The notes: a model not told the origin generated them from the sequence alone. A stretch of DNA of 64,000 nucleotides from Tessaracoccus sp. (GCF_016714275.1 NZ_JADJNP010000001.1:1775589-1839588); one strand, 5' to 3'. Counted from the first letter of the stretch, positions 1-8,654 are shown. Translations and numbers: made by a program.

Positions 1-580
1 TGCCGCCATGCACCCACACGAGTTCGACGCCCTCGGCCAGCGCGACGGGATGCTCGTGATCGGGGCCAGGGACCTCGATCACCACGCGGGTACGGACGCC
101 GGGCGGGGTCTGTCCCGCGAGGCGGAGCGCGGCTGGCAGACCGGCGGCGTCGGCGACGAGGAGCTGCCACTCGATAGCGGCTCCCGGCGCGTACAGGCCC
201 CGCGGGGTGTTCATGCCGACGACGTGACCCGGCCTCGCGCCCAAGGCCCAGCGTGCCGCGACGCCGCCGTCGTGCACCACGAAGTCGATCGTCACACGGC
301 GGGCCTTCTCATCCCACGCGCGCACCGTGTAGGTGCGCACGACCGCGGGCTCGACGCCGTCGAGAAAGCGCCAGTATCCGTCTTCCGTGGGCTCGGGGAG
401 GGTGGGTTCGACGTGCCCCTCAGCGGGGAGGAAGAGGCGCAGGTACTCGTCCCCCACACCCGTGGAGCGGAAGCCGTCGAGTCCCTCGCCGGCGAAGACG
501 ACGCGCACCATTCCGGGCGTGAGCCGATGGACCTCCGCGACCTCGACGCGGTGGACGAGGTTCACGCCCGCCTTGGTCAT
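1..580 (-). CDS. Siderophore-interacting FAD-binding protein (N-terminal part)
   Basis: The visible 193 residues begin MTKAGVNLVHRVEVAEVHRL and match the N-terminal FAD-binding half of SIP/ViuB ferric-siderophore reductases, which release iron from siderophores using a flavin and NAD(P)H. Family hallmarks include a substituted R-x-Y-T type segment (VVRTYTVR near residue 80), then IDFVVHDGGVAARWA and a PGHVVGMNTPRG stretch that would contact FAD. The C-terminus lies beyond the left edge. The ATG at 580 is the first start that preserves the family N-terminus. It follows the last small membrane gene of the nor operon by about 55 bases on the same strand, so it may be read through from it. Family assignment is by recalled similarity. 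Confidence 0.85.
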   Translation of the reverse strand, partial: MTKAGVNLVHRVEVAEVHRLTPGMVRVVFAGEGLDGFRSTGVGDEYLRLFLPAEGHVEPTLPEPTEDGYWRFLDGVEPAVVRTYTVRAWDEKARRVTIDFVVHDGGVAARWALGARPGHVVGMNTPRGLYAPGAAIEWQLLVADAAGLPAALRLAGQTPPGVRTRVVIEVPGPDHEHPVALAEGVELVWVHGG

Positions 581-634
581 GGGATTGCAGGTTCTTTCCA
601 CACAATGACGGACCTTACCCCGACGGACGGCTCA

Positions 635-817
635 TCAGTTCCACCCGAAGACCATGCAACCGATGCCGAAGAGAATGAGGCCGCCGAAGAGGGCCAAGCT
701 CAGCAGGGCGCTTTCAAGCTCTCGAGGTTCTGGATCATCGAGGTCGGTCTGCTGGGCCGAGGCGAGGTCGGCCGGGGGCTCCTCCATGTCGGTGCTGGGC
801 TGCGTGTCCATGCTCAT
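635..817 (-). CDS. Small single-span membrane protein, last gene of the qNor operon
   Basis: A 60-residue protein with an acidic N-terminal half (residues 1-35) and one hydrophobic span (about 38-58, SALLSLALFGGLILFG). I recognise no family. Its start overlaps the stop of the preceding gene by four bases, as do the other junctions in this operon, which supports it being translated. Its place at the end of a chain headed by qNor suggests a membrane accessory role in NO detoxification or respiration, but nothing in the protein itself shows this. Confidence 0.6.
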   Translation of the reverse strand: MSMDTQPSTDMEEPPADLASAQQTDLDDPEPRELESALLSLALFGGLILFGIGCMVFGWN

Positions 818-1236
818 GTGATCACCTCCAGCCGCTGCAGATCAGTAGCGAGCGCAATAGCGAGGATGATGAAGACGACGGTGATGAACGCGGTGTACAG
901 CCAACGGTGGCGATGGTCGGACTTCCAGAATCGCCGGGCGCTGACGATACCGTTGACGAATGCCAGCACGCACAGCGCCATGCTGATCGGCGTTGCGAGC
1001 CATCCGGCGAGACTCGCAATGGGCACCAGCAGAGGGATGGCCAGGTAGGTGATCAGGCACCGCACGCCAGAGACGACCACCGAGATACGGAAGGCCCGAT
1101 GCGCACCCGCGCCGGAGCGTCGATCCAGCTCCCCGACCCGGAGCAGCCGTCGCATGAACCGGTCCGCAGGGCCATCCGACCGGTACATCGAGGGCGCGAG
1201 AGGCTCGGCGACGGACGCGTCGGCCGGAAGACTCAT
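814..1236 (-). CDS. Membrane protein of unknown function in the qNor operon
   Basis: A 140-residue protein with a hydrophilic, arginine-rich N-terminal 50 residues and three hydrophobic segments (about 52-72, 78-98 and 113-131). No catalytic motif is visible. The ATG overlaps the end of the upstream gene in an ATGA arrangement and its own stop overlaps the next start, so it is translationally coupled on both sides. It may be an assembly or accessory subunit for the membrane complex encoded upstream; that is inference from position. Confidence 0.65.
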   Translation of the reverse strand: MSLPADASVAEPLAPSMYRSDGPADRFMRRLLRVGELDRRSGAGAHRAFRISVVVSGVRCLITYLAIPLLVPIASLAGWLATPISMALCVLAFVNGIVSARRFWKSDHRHRWLYTAFITVVFIILAIALATDLQRLEVIT

Positions 1237-1529
1237 GACGACGAACCGCCCGCTTTTCCATGCAGGTGCCTCCAGAGACGGTAACCGCCCGCCACCGCTG
1301 CCAGAACGCCCACGCCACCGATGACGATGCCGATGAACAGGCCCCAGTACATCGGGCTCAGCACCGTCTCGCCGGTGGGGGCTCCCATCATCGAGCCGAT
1401 GAGGAAGCCGAACAGGGGCGCGATCGCTGCGGTCGCCACGCCGAGCAGGGTCATCCAGAAACCCGGCGGCGCCGGAATCAGCCGGACGGGTCGTCCGGGC
1501 GGAGCGGACAGAGCTGTGTCTTCAGTCAT
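1233..1529 (-). CDS. Small membrane protein with two hydrophobic segments, qNor operon
   Basis: A 98-residue protein with a short N-terminal tail containing prolines, then two hydrophobic spans (about 26-48 and 58-82) separated by a short loop, and a basic glycine/serine-rich C-terminus. No recognised domain. It overlaps both neighbours by four bases, so it belongs to the same coupled transcript as the slipin gene upstream and the 140-residue membrane protein downstream. Function unknown. Confidence 0.65.
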   Translation of the reverse strand: MTEDTALSAPPGRPVRLIPAPPGFWMTLLGVATAAIAPLFGFLIGSMMGAPTGETVLSPMYWGLFIGIVIGGVGVLAAVAGGYRLWRHLHGKAGGSSS

Positions 1530-2389
1530 CGGGTTCCACCTTCCATGCGATCGTCGACCATCGTCAAGCCAGGTCGCTCGGACGTGGCCTCGAACGAGTT
1601 CCTACTCTCCGCGACGGCGGGGCCGGAACTGAAGTTCTCCACGGCCTTCACCAACGGGCCGACGATGTCCATCGGCAGCGGGAAGACGACGGTGGAGTTC
1701 TGGTCGGCCCCGAGTTCCAGCAGGGTCTGCAGGTAGCGAAGCTGCAGCGACGCGGGTGCTTCGCTGAGCGTGAGCGCGGCGTCCCGCAGCTCCTTGGACG
1801 CCTGCAGCTCGCCGTGGGCGCTGATCACCTTGGCCCGGCGCTCACGTTCAGCCTCGGCCTCACGGGCCATGGCTCGCTGCATCATCTCGGGGATCTCGAC
1901 GTCCTTGATCTCTACGACGGAGACCTCGACACCCCAGGACTCGGTCTGCCGAGCAATCGACTGGGCGAGATCCTCGTTGAGCTCGGTGCGATGGGCCAGC
2001 AGGGTGTCGAGGTCGGCGCGTCCCACGACGGAACGGAGCGTGGTCTGGGCGAACTGCGACGTCGCAACCGCGTGGTTCTCAACGGCCATGACCGATTGCA
2101 CCGGATCGGCGACCTTGAACATCACAACGGCGTTGACCCGGGCCGTCACGTTGTCGCGCGTGATCACCTCCTGCGGGGGAATCGTGAGCGTCACGATCCG
2201 CAGGTCCACCCGTACGATCCTCTCCAAGAACGGCAGCACGAACACGACGCCCGGCCCGAGCGCCCCGCGCAGCCGGCCCAGGCGGAACGCGACCGCCCGC
2301 TCGTACTCGCGCACCACACGCACGGAGGCGACCGCCAAGATGACGAGGACCACCCCGATCACGATGACCGCGAGGAGCTGACTAGGCAT
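1526..2389 (-). CDS. Stomatin/slipin-type SPFH (band 7) membrane protein
   Basis: A 287-residue SPFH-domain protein. It has an N-terminal hydrophobic anchor (residues 4-22), then the conserved EYERAVAFRLGRL segment, the PFLERIVRVDLR stretch, the block around RDNVTARVNAVVMFKV, and an EAEAERERRAKVI coiled-coil region, all in slipin order. Slipins are membrane scaffold proteins, often paired with NfeD-type partners; no NfeD homologue lies here. Its start overlaps the preceding gene by eight bases, placing it in the qNor operon. A scaffolding role around the NO reductase or its small membrane partners is plausible but not shown. Confidence 0.9.
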   Translation of the reverse strand: MPSQLLAVIVIGVVLVILAVASVRVVREYERAVAFRLGRLRGALGPGVVFVLPFLERIVRVDLRIVTLTIPPQEVITRDNVTARVNAVVMFKVADPVQSVMAVENHAVATSQFAQTTLRSVVGRADLDTLLAHRTELNEDLAQSIARQTESWGVEVSVVEIKDVEIPEMMQRAMAREAEAERERRAKVISAHGELQASKELRDAALTLSEAPASLQLRYLQTLLELGADQNSTVVFPLPMDIVGPLVKAVENFSSGPAVAESRNSFEATSERPGLTMVDDRMEGGTR

Positions 2390-3020
2390 GCTGTTCGGGT
2401 TCCCTTCTATCGGAGGCGTAGGTCGTGCGGCGCCGCACGAGGGCAGCCGCGGCGACCGTCCTCTCCTCGACGTTCTCCTCCAGCGACTTCACCAGCACCC
2501 CGTGGGGGTCGGCCGGGGTGTGTCGCAGGTGAGCCCACAAGGGCAGGGAGGCCAACCCGATCACCAGGGCAACGACGAGAAGCAGCAGCTGGCTGCTCCA
2601 CTGGTCGACGGTGAAGGCGGTGACCAGCGGCCAGAGAACGGCCAACACCGTCACCATGCAGGCGATGCCGCGGTGGAACCGCGCCGATTCCGACGCCGGC
2701 CACGTGTCCACTCCGCGACGCAGCTCGCGTCCGTCGTTGGAGGTGGTGCAGGTGTCCTTGACCGGGCAGGAGTTGCACACGCTCGGGCTGCCCCGATAGC
2801 GCATGACCCGGTTCTCCGGGTCGAAGGACCGCGGCCACAGCCACTGGTCCTCGGGGCACAACCAGGCGTCGTGGTCTTCGTGGTACCTGAACCCAGGCGT
2901 CCGAGTGTCCTCAAGCCTGGTGTGGGCGCGTCGGGCGAAGAGGTCGATTCCGTAGGCGATGAGGACGAGCACGACGCCGTAGCCGGCAGCCAGCCACGCA
3001 GCCACCTCGATGCCGGTCAT
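2382..3020 (-). CDS. Membrane protein with a four-cysteine cluster, encoded directly after qNor
   Basis: A 212-residue protein with an N-terminal hydrophobic span (about 8-27), a soluble loop, and two C-terminal spans (about 118-138 and 144-165). The loop holds Cys55, Cys82, Cys85 and Cys91 (C-X26-C-X2-C-X5-C), spaced like a zinc-ribbon or metal-cluster ligand set. The text around the cysteines (YRGSPSVCNSCPVKDTC) resembles the cysteine block at the end of some IS1182-type transposases, although the rest of the protein does not. It starts four bases inside the end of qNor. A metal-binding accessory protein for the reductase is a reasonable inference. Confidence 0.75.
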   Translation of the reverse strand: MTGIEVAAWLAAGYGVVLVLIAYGIDLFARRAHTRLEDTRTPGFRYHEDHDAWLCPEDQWLWPRSFDPENRVMRYRGSPSVCNSCPVKDTCTTSNDGRELRRGVDTWPASESARFHRGIACMVTVLAVLWPLVTAFTVDQWSSQLLLLVVALVIGLASLPLWAHLRHTPADPHGVLVKSLEENVEERTVAAAALVRRRTTYASDRREPEQHA

Positions 3021-5404
3021 GGCGCGGGTTCCTCCTCCGCGTCACTCCGGCGATCGGACGCGTAGCGGCTGGATGGCCGGCCGTCGCCGGTGCGGTCCTC
3101 GCGGGCCTGCCGATGTTCCTCGACGAACAAGGTCTCGGGCTCCATCCGCGTGACGGTTGGCTTGATTCCATACCGGACGCCGAGCCAGGCCAGCCACAGG
3201 AACGGCAGGACGCCGACGAGGAAGACCACGTCACCAGGGAGTCGCATCCACTCCAGAACGGCGTTCCCGGGCTGGGCGATGTAGCCGAGGGTGCGGGCCT
3301 CGTAGTAGCCCTCGCTCACCGAATACCACAACTGCAGGACGCCGAGTGGCAGCAGCGTCGCGAACACCATCCACGCCAGGCCGAGGTTCAGCGCCCAGAA
3401 CGAGAACTTGGCCAGGCGGTCCGACCAGCGTTCCGGCGGGATGATGTAGCGCAGCGCGAACAGGGCCAGACCGACGGCGAGCATCCCGTAGACGCCCATC
3501 ATGGCGCCGTGCGCATGGTTGGCGGTGAGCGCCGTCCCGATCTGGTAGTACGAGACGATCGGCAGGTTGATCAGGAAGCCGAAGACGCCCGCGCCGACGA
3601 AGTTCCAGAAGCCGACCGCGACCAGGAACATCACCGCCCACCGGTGCGGGAAGGGCGCGTTGCTGCGGGACTCCTGCCGGGATCCGAGCTGCAGGAACGT
3701 CCATGCCTCCACCGTGAGGAAGGTCAGGGGGATGACCTCAAGCGCCGAGAAGAACGCGCCGAGGGCCATGTGCTCGACCGGCGTCCCGGAGAAGTACAGG
3801 TGGTGCATCGTGCCGATGACGCCACCGATCGAGTAGAGGATCACGTCGAGGAAGATGATCTGGATCGCGATCTTGCGCCGCACCACGCCGAGCATGACGA
3901 AGATGTAGGCGACCATCACCGTGGTGAACAGCTCCAGGAAATCCTCCACCCACAGGTGGACGACCCAGAATCGCCAGAACTCGGCCACGGTGAGATGGGT
4001 GCCGTTCGTGGCGAGCAGGCCGACGGCGTAGAACGCCGGGATCGCCAGGCCCGCGTACAGGAACAGCCACGGCATGTTGAACTTGGATTCGGTGCGCAGC
4101 CGCGACCGGATCGCGCGGTAGATCATCAGGATCCAGAGGAACAGCCCGACGACAAGAAGAATCTGCCAGAAGCGCGGCAGGTCGAGGTACTCCCACTGCT
4201 GGTCGAAGAAGATGGAGCCCTTTGCCCATTCCGGGCCGAAGGTGCTGATCGCGGTGCCCGCCAGGGTCCCGCCGACGACGATGGCCAGCGCCCCGAGCAG
4301 GCCGTAGGCCAGCACGTGCTGCCTGCGCGGTTCGCGGCCGGAGATGATCGGGGCGAGGAAGATGGCGGCGGCCAGGAATGCCGCGGCCGTCCAGAACAGG
4401 GAGAGCTGGACGTGCCAGGTCCGGGCGAGGTTGTACGGCAGGAGCCGCGCGAGGTCTAGTCCGAAGAAGCTGGACAGGTCGGCGCGGTAGTGCTCGATCG
4501 CCGCCCCGAGGGTGGCCTGGATCAGGAACAGCAGGGCGACAACGAGGAAGAACCACGCCGTTGCTCGCTGCGTCTTGGTGATCCCGACCGTCCCGGGCTG
4601 GAGGAAGGCGAGCGTTGGGGCTTCGCTGCCGTGCCAGCCGATCGTCTTGCTCCACCTGCCGTAGAGCGCGAAGAGTGCGCCCAAGCCGCCGAGCAGCGCA
4701 ATCAAGGACATGGCCGACCAGACCAGGATGTCGGCCGTCGGCCGATTGTCGACCCGCGGCTCCGCCGGCCAGTTGTTCGTGTACGAGTAGTCGTGGTCCG
4801 GGCGCTCCGCCGCCGCCGCCCAGGCCGTCCAGGCGAAGAAGCTGGTGAGCTCGTGGATCTCCTGTGGGTCGTCGATCACCGACGGCAGGAGTCCGTGTTC
4901 AGTGGTGGGGACACCGAAGAACTCCGCGTAGTAGTCGCGCGCCGCCGCGAACGCGTCGATCTGCTCCTGGGTGAACACCAGAGTGCCGGTCGTTTCGTCG
5001 TAGCGGTTGGCGCGCATCATCTCGACGACGGCGTCAGCCGAATCTGCCACACCCTGCTCCTGCAGCGCCGCGAGCACGTGCTCGCTCGACATGCGCAGAT
5101 ACTCGGCGGTGAAGTCGGGCCCGAGGTAGGCGCCGTGACCGACGATGGAGCCGTACTGCTGGAGCCCGCGTCGCAGGAAGGTCTCCTGCCCGGCCGTGAT
5201 GTCGTCACCGGTGAACACCACCTCACCCGTCTGACTCACCACCCGTTGCGGCTGCGGCATGGCGGCGGTATAGGTACGGAACGCCAGGACTCCCATGACG
5301 AAGAACCCGAAGATCAGCACAAGGGCGACGCCCTGGACCCATGCCTTCGAGATCGTGATCTCTGCCTTGGAGGGCTGCTGGAGGCCCTTGTCGGTGATAC
5401 TCAC
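3017..5404 (-). CDS. norZ: Quinol-dependent nitric oxide reductase (qNor), large single-subunit type
   Basis: Reduces two NO to N2O at a heme b3/FeB centre using quinol, in the cytoplasmic membrane. The N-terminal span (about residues 20-40) is followed by the soluble cytochrome-c-like fold seen in qNor, without a CxxCH heme motif as expected for the quinol-fed type. The heme-copper oxidase core follows, with metal-ligand histidines visible in HLWVEDFLELF, TMHHLYFSG and NHAHGAMMG. A longer reading from 5479 is possible. I prefer the GTG at 5404 (795 residues) because GGAAGGTGG lies about six bases upstream and the extra 25 residues are low-complexity. It heads a chain of overlapping genes and probably protects against, or respires, NO. 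Confidence 0.95.
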   Translation of the reverse strand: MSITDKGLQQPSKAEITISKAWVQGVALVLIFGFFVMGVLAFRTYTAAMPQPQRVVSQTGEVVFTGDDITAGQETFLRRGLQQYGSIVGHGAYLGPDFTAEYLRMSSEHVLAALQEQGVADSADAVVEMMRANRYDETTGTLVFTQEQIDAFAAARDYYAEFFGVPTTEHGLLPSVIDDPQEIHELTSFFAWTAWAAAAERPDHDYSYTNNWPAEPRVDNRPTADILVWSAMSLIALLGGLGALFALYGRWSKTIGWHGSEAPTLAFLQPGTVGITKTQRATAWFFLVVALLFLIQATLGAAIEHYRADLSSFFGLDLARLLPYNLARTWHVQLSLFWTAAAFLAAAIFLAPIISGREPRRQHVLAYGLLGALAIVVGGTLAGTAISTFGPEWAKGSIFFDQQWEYLDLPRFWQILLVVGLFLWILMIYRAIRSRLRTESKFNMPWLFLYAGLAIPAFYAVGLLATNGTHLTVAEFWRFWVVHLWVEDFLELFTTVMVAYIFVMLGVVRRKIAIQIIFLDVILYSIGGVIGTMHHLYFSGTPVEHMALGAFFSALEVIPLTFLTVEAWTFLQLGSRQESRSNAPFPHRWAVMFLVAVGFWNFVGAGVFGFLINLPIVSYYQIGTALTANHAHGAMMGVYGMLAVGLALFALRYIIPPERWSDRLAKFSFWALNLGLAWMVFATLLPLGVLQLWYSVSEGYYEARTLGYIAQPGNAVLEWMRLPGDVVFLVGVLPFLWLAWLGVRYGIKPTVTRMEPETLFVEEHRQAREDRTGDGRPSSRYASDRRSDAEEEPAP

Positions 5405-5547
5405 GCCAGATCCACCTTCCGCACCGGAGGGACGACGGCCCGTAGCAAGCCGCGATGCTTGTGTGTTGACCATAGACACTACGGGCAGACGACGGGTATT
5501 GCAGCAACTTCTTGGAAAAACTCGTCGACGATGGGGTCATCGACGCG

Positions 5548-5577
5548 GGCGGCCCCCGTCGACGCTCCGCCCGCACC
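5548..5577. terminator. Strong GC hairpin between mgtE and qNor
   Basis: GCGGGCGG and CCGCCCGC form a perfect 8-bp stem around a 14-base loop. It lies immediately 3' of the mgtE stop and in the leader of qNor. It has no T-tract, so it could be a weak terminator for mgtE or a leader structure for the neighbouring operon. Confidence 0.4.
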
Positions 5578-5580
5578 AAC

Positions 5581-6939
5581 TCAGATCTGGAGGACCGCAC
5601 GCGCGATCAGGAAGTAGATCACCAGGCCCGTGGCGTCGACGAAGGTCGTGATGAAGGGGTTCGAGAACACCGCGGGGTCGACGCGGATGGCGCGCGCGAG
5701 CAGCGGCATGATCCCGCCGATCGTCGCAGCGACCGTACAGACCGCGAGCAGGGTGAGGCCGATCACCAGCCCGATGCGCACGTCGTAGAACAGCGCAGAC
5801 AGCGCGAACCCGATGGTGCCGAGCAGGACGCCGAGCGAGAAGCCGACGCGCAGCTCCCGCGACAGCACCTTGGCCAGGTCGCGGGGCGTCACGTCGTTCA
5901 GCGCGAGGGCGCGGGTCACGGTCGTCGCCGCCTGATTTCCGGTGTTGCCTCCCGTGCCGATCAGTAGCGGCACGAAGAGCGCCAGCACGGTCACCTGGGC
6001 CAGCGTGTCCTCGAAGACCGACAGCACCTGAACGGTGAGCGTCGCGCCGACGGCGAGCACCAGCAGCCAGACCACCCGCGACTGCACGAGGGTGCGGATC
6101 GGCGTGGAGAGGTACGGCCGGCGCAGCGGCTCGGTGCCGCCCTGACGCGCGGCGTCCTCGCTCTCCTCCTGTTCGAGGATGCGCACCGCGTCGTCGATGG
6201 TGAGGATGCCGACCAGCCGCGACTCGCTGTCGACGACGGCCAGCGCCAGCAGGCCCTGCTCCGCGCAGCGCCGGGCCGCGACCTCCTCCTCCGTGTCCGC
6301 GGTGGCGACGGGAGCCGCGCGCATGATGTCGCCGACGAGGGTCGTCTCGTCGGCACCGAGCAGGTCGCGCAGGCTGACGACGCCGACGACTCGGCGCTCG
6401 CCGTCGAGCACCGGCAGCGTGTAGACGGTCTCGGCGTCGTCGAGGCGCAGACGGACGCGCGCGAGGGTCGCCGCGACCGTCAGGTTCGGGTGGGTGCTGA
6501 CGTACTCCGGGCTCATCCTGCGACCGATGGAGCCGTGCGGGTAGCCGAGCACGTTGGCGGTCAGCTGCCGCTCGCGGGCGGGCAGGCCGCGGAGCAGCCG
6601 CGGCGCCACCGACGCCGGCAGCTCGTCGAGCAGCCACACGCGGTCGTCAGGGTCCATCGCCGCGAAGAGCTCCGCGACCTCCGCGTCCTGGAGGCCGCGC
6701 ACAAGGTCGCTCTGCAGCGCGGGATCGAGCGCCTCGAAGACCTCCAGCGCGCGCTGCTTCGGCAGGAGGCGGTACATCACCGCACGGTGACGTCCGCTGA
6801 GCCGTTCGCAGATGTCGACAAGCTCCGGCGTCGAAAAGGGGGCGATCGTGTCGGCGAGACCGGCGAGGTCGCCGTGGTTGATGTGGCCGACGATGCGGTC
6901 GGTGATGTCGGTCAGTTCCTCGATGCGCTGAGTGGTCAT
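5581..6939 (-). CDS. mgtE: Magnesium transporter MgtE
   Basis: A 452-residue MgtE-type Mg2+ channel. It has the MgtE N domain (about 15-120), two CBS domains (about 125-265) that sense cytoplasmic Mg2+, a connecting helix, and five hydrophobic spans from about 280 to the end. The pore-region signature GTGGNTGNQAATTVTRALAL is present. Length and order match the family. It is a single gene on the minus strand, preceded by a 200-base leader containing small ORFs. No M-box riboswitch was recognised. Confidence 0.95.
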   Translation of the reverse strand: MTTQRIEELTDITDRIVGHINHGDLAGLADTIAPFSTPELVDICERLSGRHRAVMYRLLPKQRALEVFEALDPALQSDLVRGLQDAEVAELFAAMDPDDRVWLLDELPASVAPRLLRGLPARERQLTANVLGYPHGSIGRRMSPEYVSTHPNLTVAATLARVRLRLDDAETVYTLPVLDGERRVVGVVSLRDLLGADETTLVGDIMRAAPVATADTEEEVAARRCAEQGLLALAVVDSESRLVGILTIDDAVRILEQEESEDAARQGGTEPLRRPYLSTPIRTLVQSRVVWLLVLAVGATLTVQVLSVFEDTLAQVTVLALFVPLLIGTGGNTGNQAATTVTRALALNDVTPRDLAKVLSRELRVGFSLGVLLGTIGFALSALFYDVRIGLVIGLTLLAVCTVAATIGGIMPLLARAIRVDPAVFSNPFITTFVDATGLVIYFLIARAVLQI

Positions 6940-6991
6940 GGCGCTGCTCGTTTCGTCAAGGGCACGCGCGCACGACGCCCCCGACGTGGAC

Positions 6992-7138
6992 TCAGGAGGA
7001 CAGGACGGGACGGCGCGCGGGTGCGGTTTCCGGATGGTGACTCTTGTCGCAACTGTCGCTACTCATCGGACTCACCTCACTCACCGTCGGGCACCTCTTC
7101 GGGTGCGGTCTTGTCGGCCTTGGCCACCGGATAGCTTA
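6992..7138 (-). promoter_or_regulatory. mgtE leader with possible promoter and two small ORFs
   Basis: On the minus strand a TAAGCT -10-like box (7138-7133) is followed five bases later by a GTG that opens a 16-codon ORF ending at 7077 (MAKADKTAPEEVPDGE if GTG starts it). A second ORF of 24 codons runs from an ATG at 7066 to 6992 (starts MSSDSCDKSHHPETAP) behind a GAGGTGAG sequence. mgtE starts 53 bases further on. Leader peptides controlling Mg2+ transporters are known in other bacteria, but neither peptide matches one I know. Treat as a candidate. Confidence 0.3.
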
Positions 7139-7144
7139 GCCCGC

Positions 7145-7852
7145 TCAGGCGCAGGCCGCGACGACGGCGTCGATCACGTCCCGATCGGCGAGCACGCGAA
7201 AGTGGCCCATGGCGGCGACGGGGACGTTGGTCGCCCCCTCCAGGCGGGAGCCGCTGGGGATGTGCGGGTCGAAGGCGGGACAGATCGATGTGATGAGGTG
7301 GTTCACCTCGGAGCGGGCCGCCAGCTCGACGATGGTCGCGTCGTCGGGCGCCAGCGACCGGACGACGGGGTGCGGCACCAGCCGCGCGAGAACAGAGCCC
7401 CCGAAGGGCGTCGCGACGGTGACGACGCCCCGGACGCGATGCCCCTCCTCCCCCAGCAGCAGGCACTTCGCGATGAGCCCGCCCTTGCTGTGCGCGACGA
7501 GCAGCACCCCGGTGAGGTCCTTCGCGGACAGGTAGGTGCCGACGAGCGCCGCTGCATCCGCCACCGTCGCTGTGTTGCGCCTCAGATCGGGCAACGTGTG
7601 GACCGGGTGCCCGGCCGCGCTCAACGCGTCGGCGATGGAGCGCATCATCGTCCACTCCTCGAGCACGCCCGGGATGAGGACGACGGGCGCGCCTTCGCCT
7701 TTCGTGTACGCCTCTGGCACGTCGCGGCGGACGAGTCCGCCGGCCAGCGCGCGGCTCACCCACCAATAGTCGGCAGCCCAGGCCCGCCCTCGTGTGATCG
7801 CCGAGAAGACGCGCCGTCTCCGCGAGCCCGGGCGACGGCTACCGGTGGGCAT
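7145..7852 (-). CDS. Alpha/beta hydrolase, lipase-like
   Basis: A 235-residue serine hydrolase. The nucleophile elbow AHSKGG (about residue 120) replaces the commoner GHSMG, as in some PGAP1/triacylglycerol-lipase-like proteins. Strand and oxyanion text VVLIPGVLEEW is near residue 57. A late GHFRVLADRDV supplies the catalytic histidine, and an aspartate in the CPAFDP region could be the acid. The first 20 residues are very arginine-rich. Its ATG lies 14 bases inside the end of the neighbouring hydrolase gene, so the two are co-transcribed. Substrate unknown. Confidence 0.8.
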   Translation of the reverse strand: MPTGSRRPGSRRRRVFSAITRGRAWAADYWWVSRALAGGLVRRDVPEAYTKGEGAPVVLIPGVLEEWTMMRSIADALSAAGHPVHTLPDLRRNTATVADAAALVGTYLSAKDLTGVLLVAHSKGGLIAKCLLLGEEGHRVRGVVTVATPFGGSVLARLVPHPVVRSLAPDDATIVELAARSEVNHLITSICPAFDPHIPSGSRLEGATNVPVAAMGHFRVLADRDVIDAVVAACA

Positions 7853-8654
7853 GCTCGTCGATCAGCGCAGCGATGGTGCGCGGGGCCGCGAACATGGTGG
7901 CGTGCGGGCCTGGGACGCTGGCGTACCAGCCGTGCCGGAAGGCGTCCGCCAGCTCCTTGCCCCACTCCAGGGGCACGATGGGATCGTCAAGACCGCAGAT
8001 CACAAGGGTCTTCGCCGCGACGCGAGCGGCGATGTCGTCGAGATCCGTGGCCAGCAGATGGGGCGTCTGCTGGATCATGTACGGGATGCCCGCGCGGAAG
8101 AAATAGTCGTAGACGGCCAGGAACGTGACGAGCCCCGGCTCCTTGAGGCCGTTGGCGAGCAGCAGCGGCCCCACCTTCGCCAGCGTCCGCGCCGTCGGGG
8201 CGATGACCGGTGCGATCAGCGCGATATGGTCCACCTGGTCCGGGAACCCGGCGGCCAGTTCCGCGACGACCTGCGCCCCCATCGAGTGCCCGACGACGAC
8301 CGGCCGCTCCAGTTCGTGCTCCTCCAGGTACCGGGCGATCAGCTCCGCGTGGTCGGCGATCGTCAGGTCGCGGCTTGGCCGCGGCGAGCGCCCGTAGCCC
8401 GCCATATCGATGAGATGCACGTCGCCGCGCTGGGCGAGCTCGACCGCCGTCGGGCCGTACATGCGGGCCGAAACCCCGATGCCGTGCACGAGCACGAAGT
8501 CGGGACCGTCCTTCTCGGGCACCTGACAGGGGAACCGGTAGGCGACGAGAGAGGCATCGCCGTACCCGGAGCGGCTGGTGTGGTACTCGACGTCGCCGAT
8601 GAACCGCTTGCGGTAGCGCTCCTCGACCCGGGACGAGTGGCGCCGTGAAGACAT
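7839..8654 (-). CDS. Alpha/beta hydrolase
   Basis: A 271-residue alpha/beta-fold hydrolase. The oxyanion-hole strand is FVLVHGIGVSARMY (about 55-68), the nucleophile elbow is VVGHSMGAQVV (Ser about 123), an aspartate lies in VICGLDDPIVP (about 220), and the histidine lies in VPGPHATMF near the end. It looks like an esterase or C-C hydrolase; the substrate cannot be read. The start codon follows TAGGCT by six bases with no ribosome-binding site, the arrangement of a leaderless mRNA. It overlaps the downstream lipase-like gene. Confidence 0.85.
   Translation of the reverse strand: MSSRRHSSRVEERYRKRFIGDVEYHTSRSGYGDASLVAYRFPCQVPEKDGPDFVLVHGIGVSARMYGPTAVELAQRGDVHLIDMAGYGRSPRPSRDLTIADHAELIARYLEEHELERPVVVGHSMGAQVVAELAAGFPDQVDHIALIAPVIAPTARTLAKVGPLLLANGLKEPGLVTFLAVYDYFFRAGIPYMIQQTPHLLATDLDDIAARVAAKTLVICGLDDPIVPLEWGKELADAFRHGWYASVPGPHATMFAAPRTIAALIDEHAHR

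Noticed and set aside
8..1048. 346-codon plus-strand frame at the left edge
   Set aside because: It runs antisense to the siderophore-interacting protein and the small nor-operon genes and has shadow-type composition.
2382..3020. Transposase fragment, because of the CNSCPVKDTC block
   Set aside because: The rest of the protein is membrane-spanning, has no DDE region, and is coupled to qNor on one side and the slipin on the other.
6940..7144. M-box (Mg2+) riboswitch before mgtE
   Set aside because: The conserved M-box segments are not present; only small ORFs and a possible promoter are seen.
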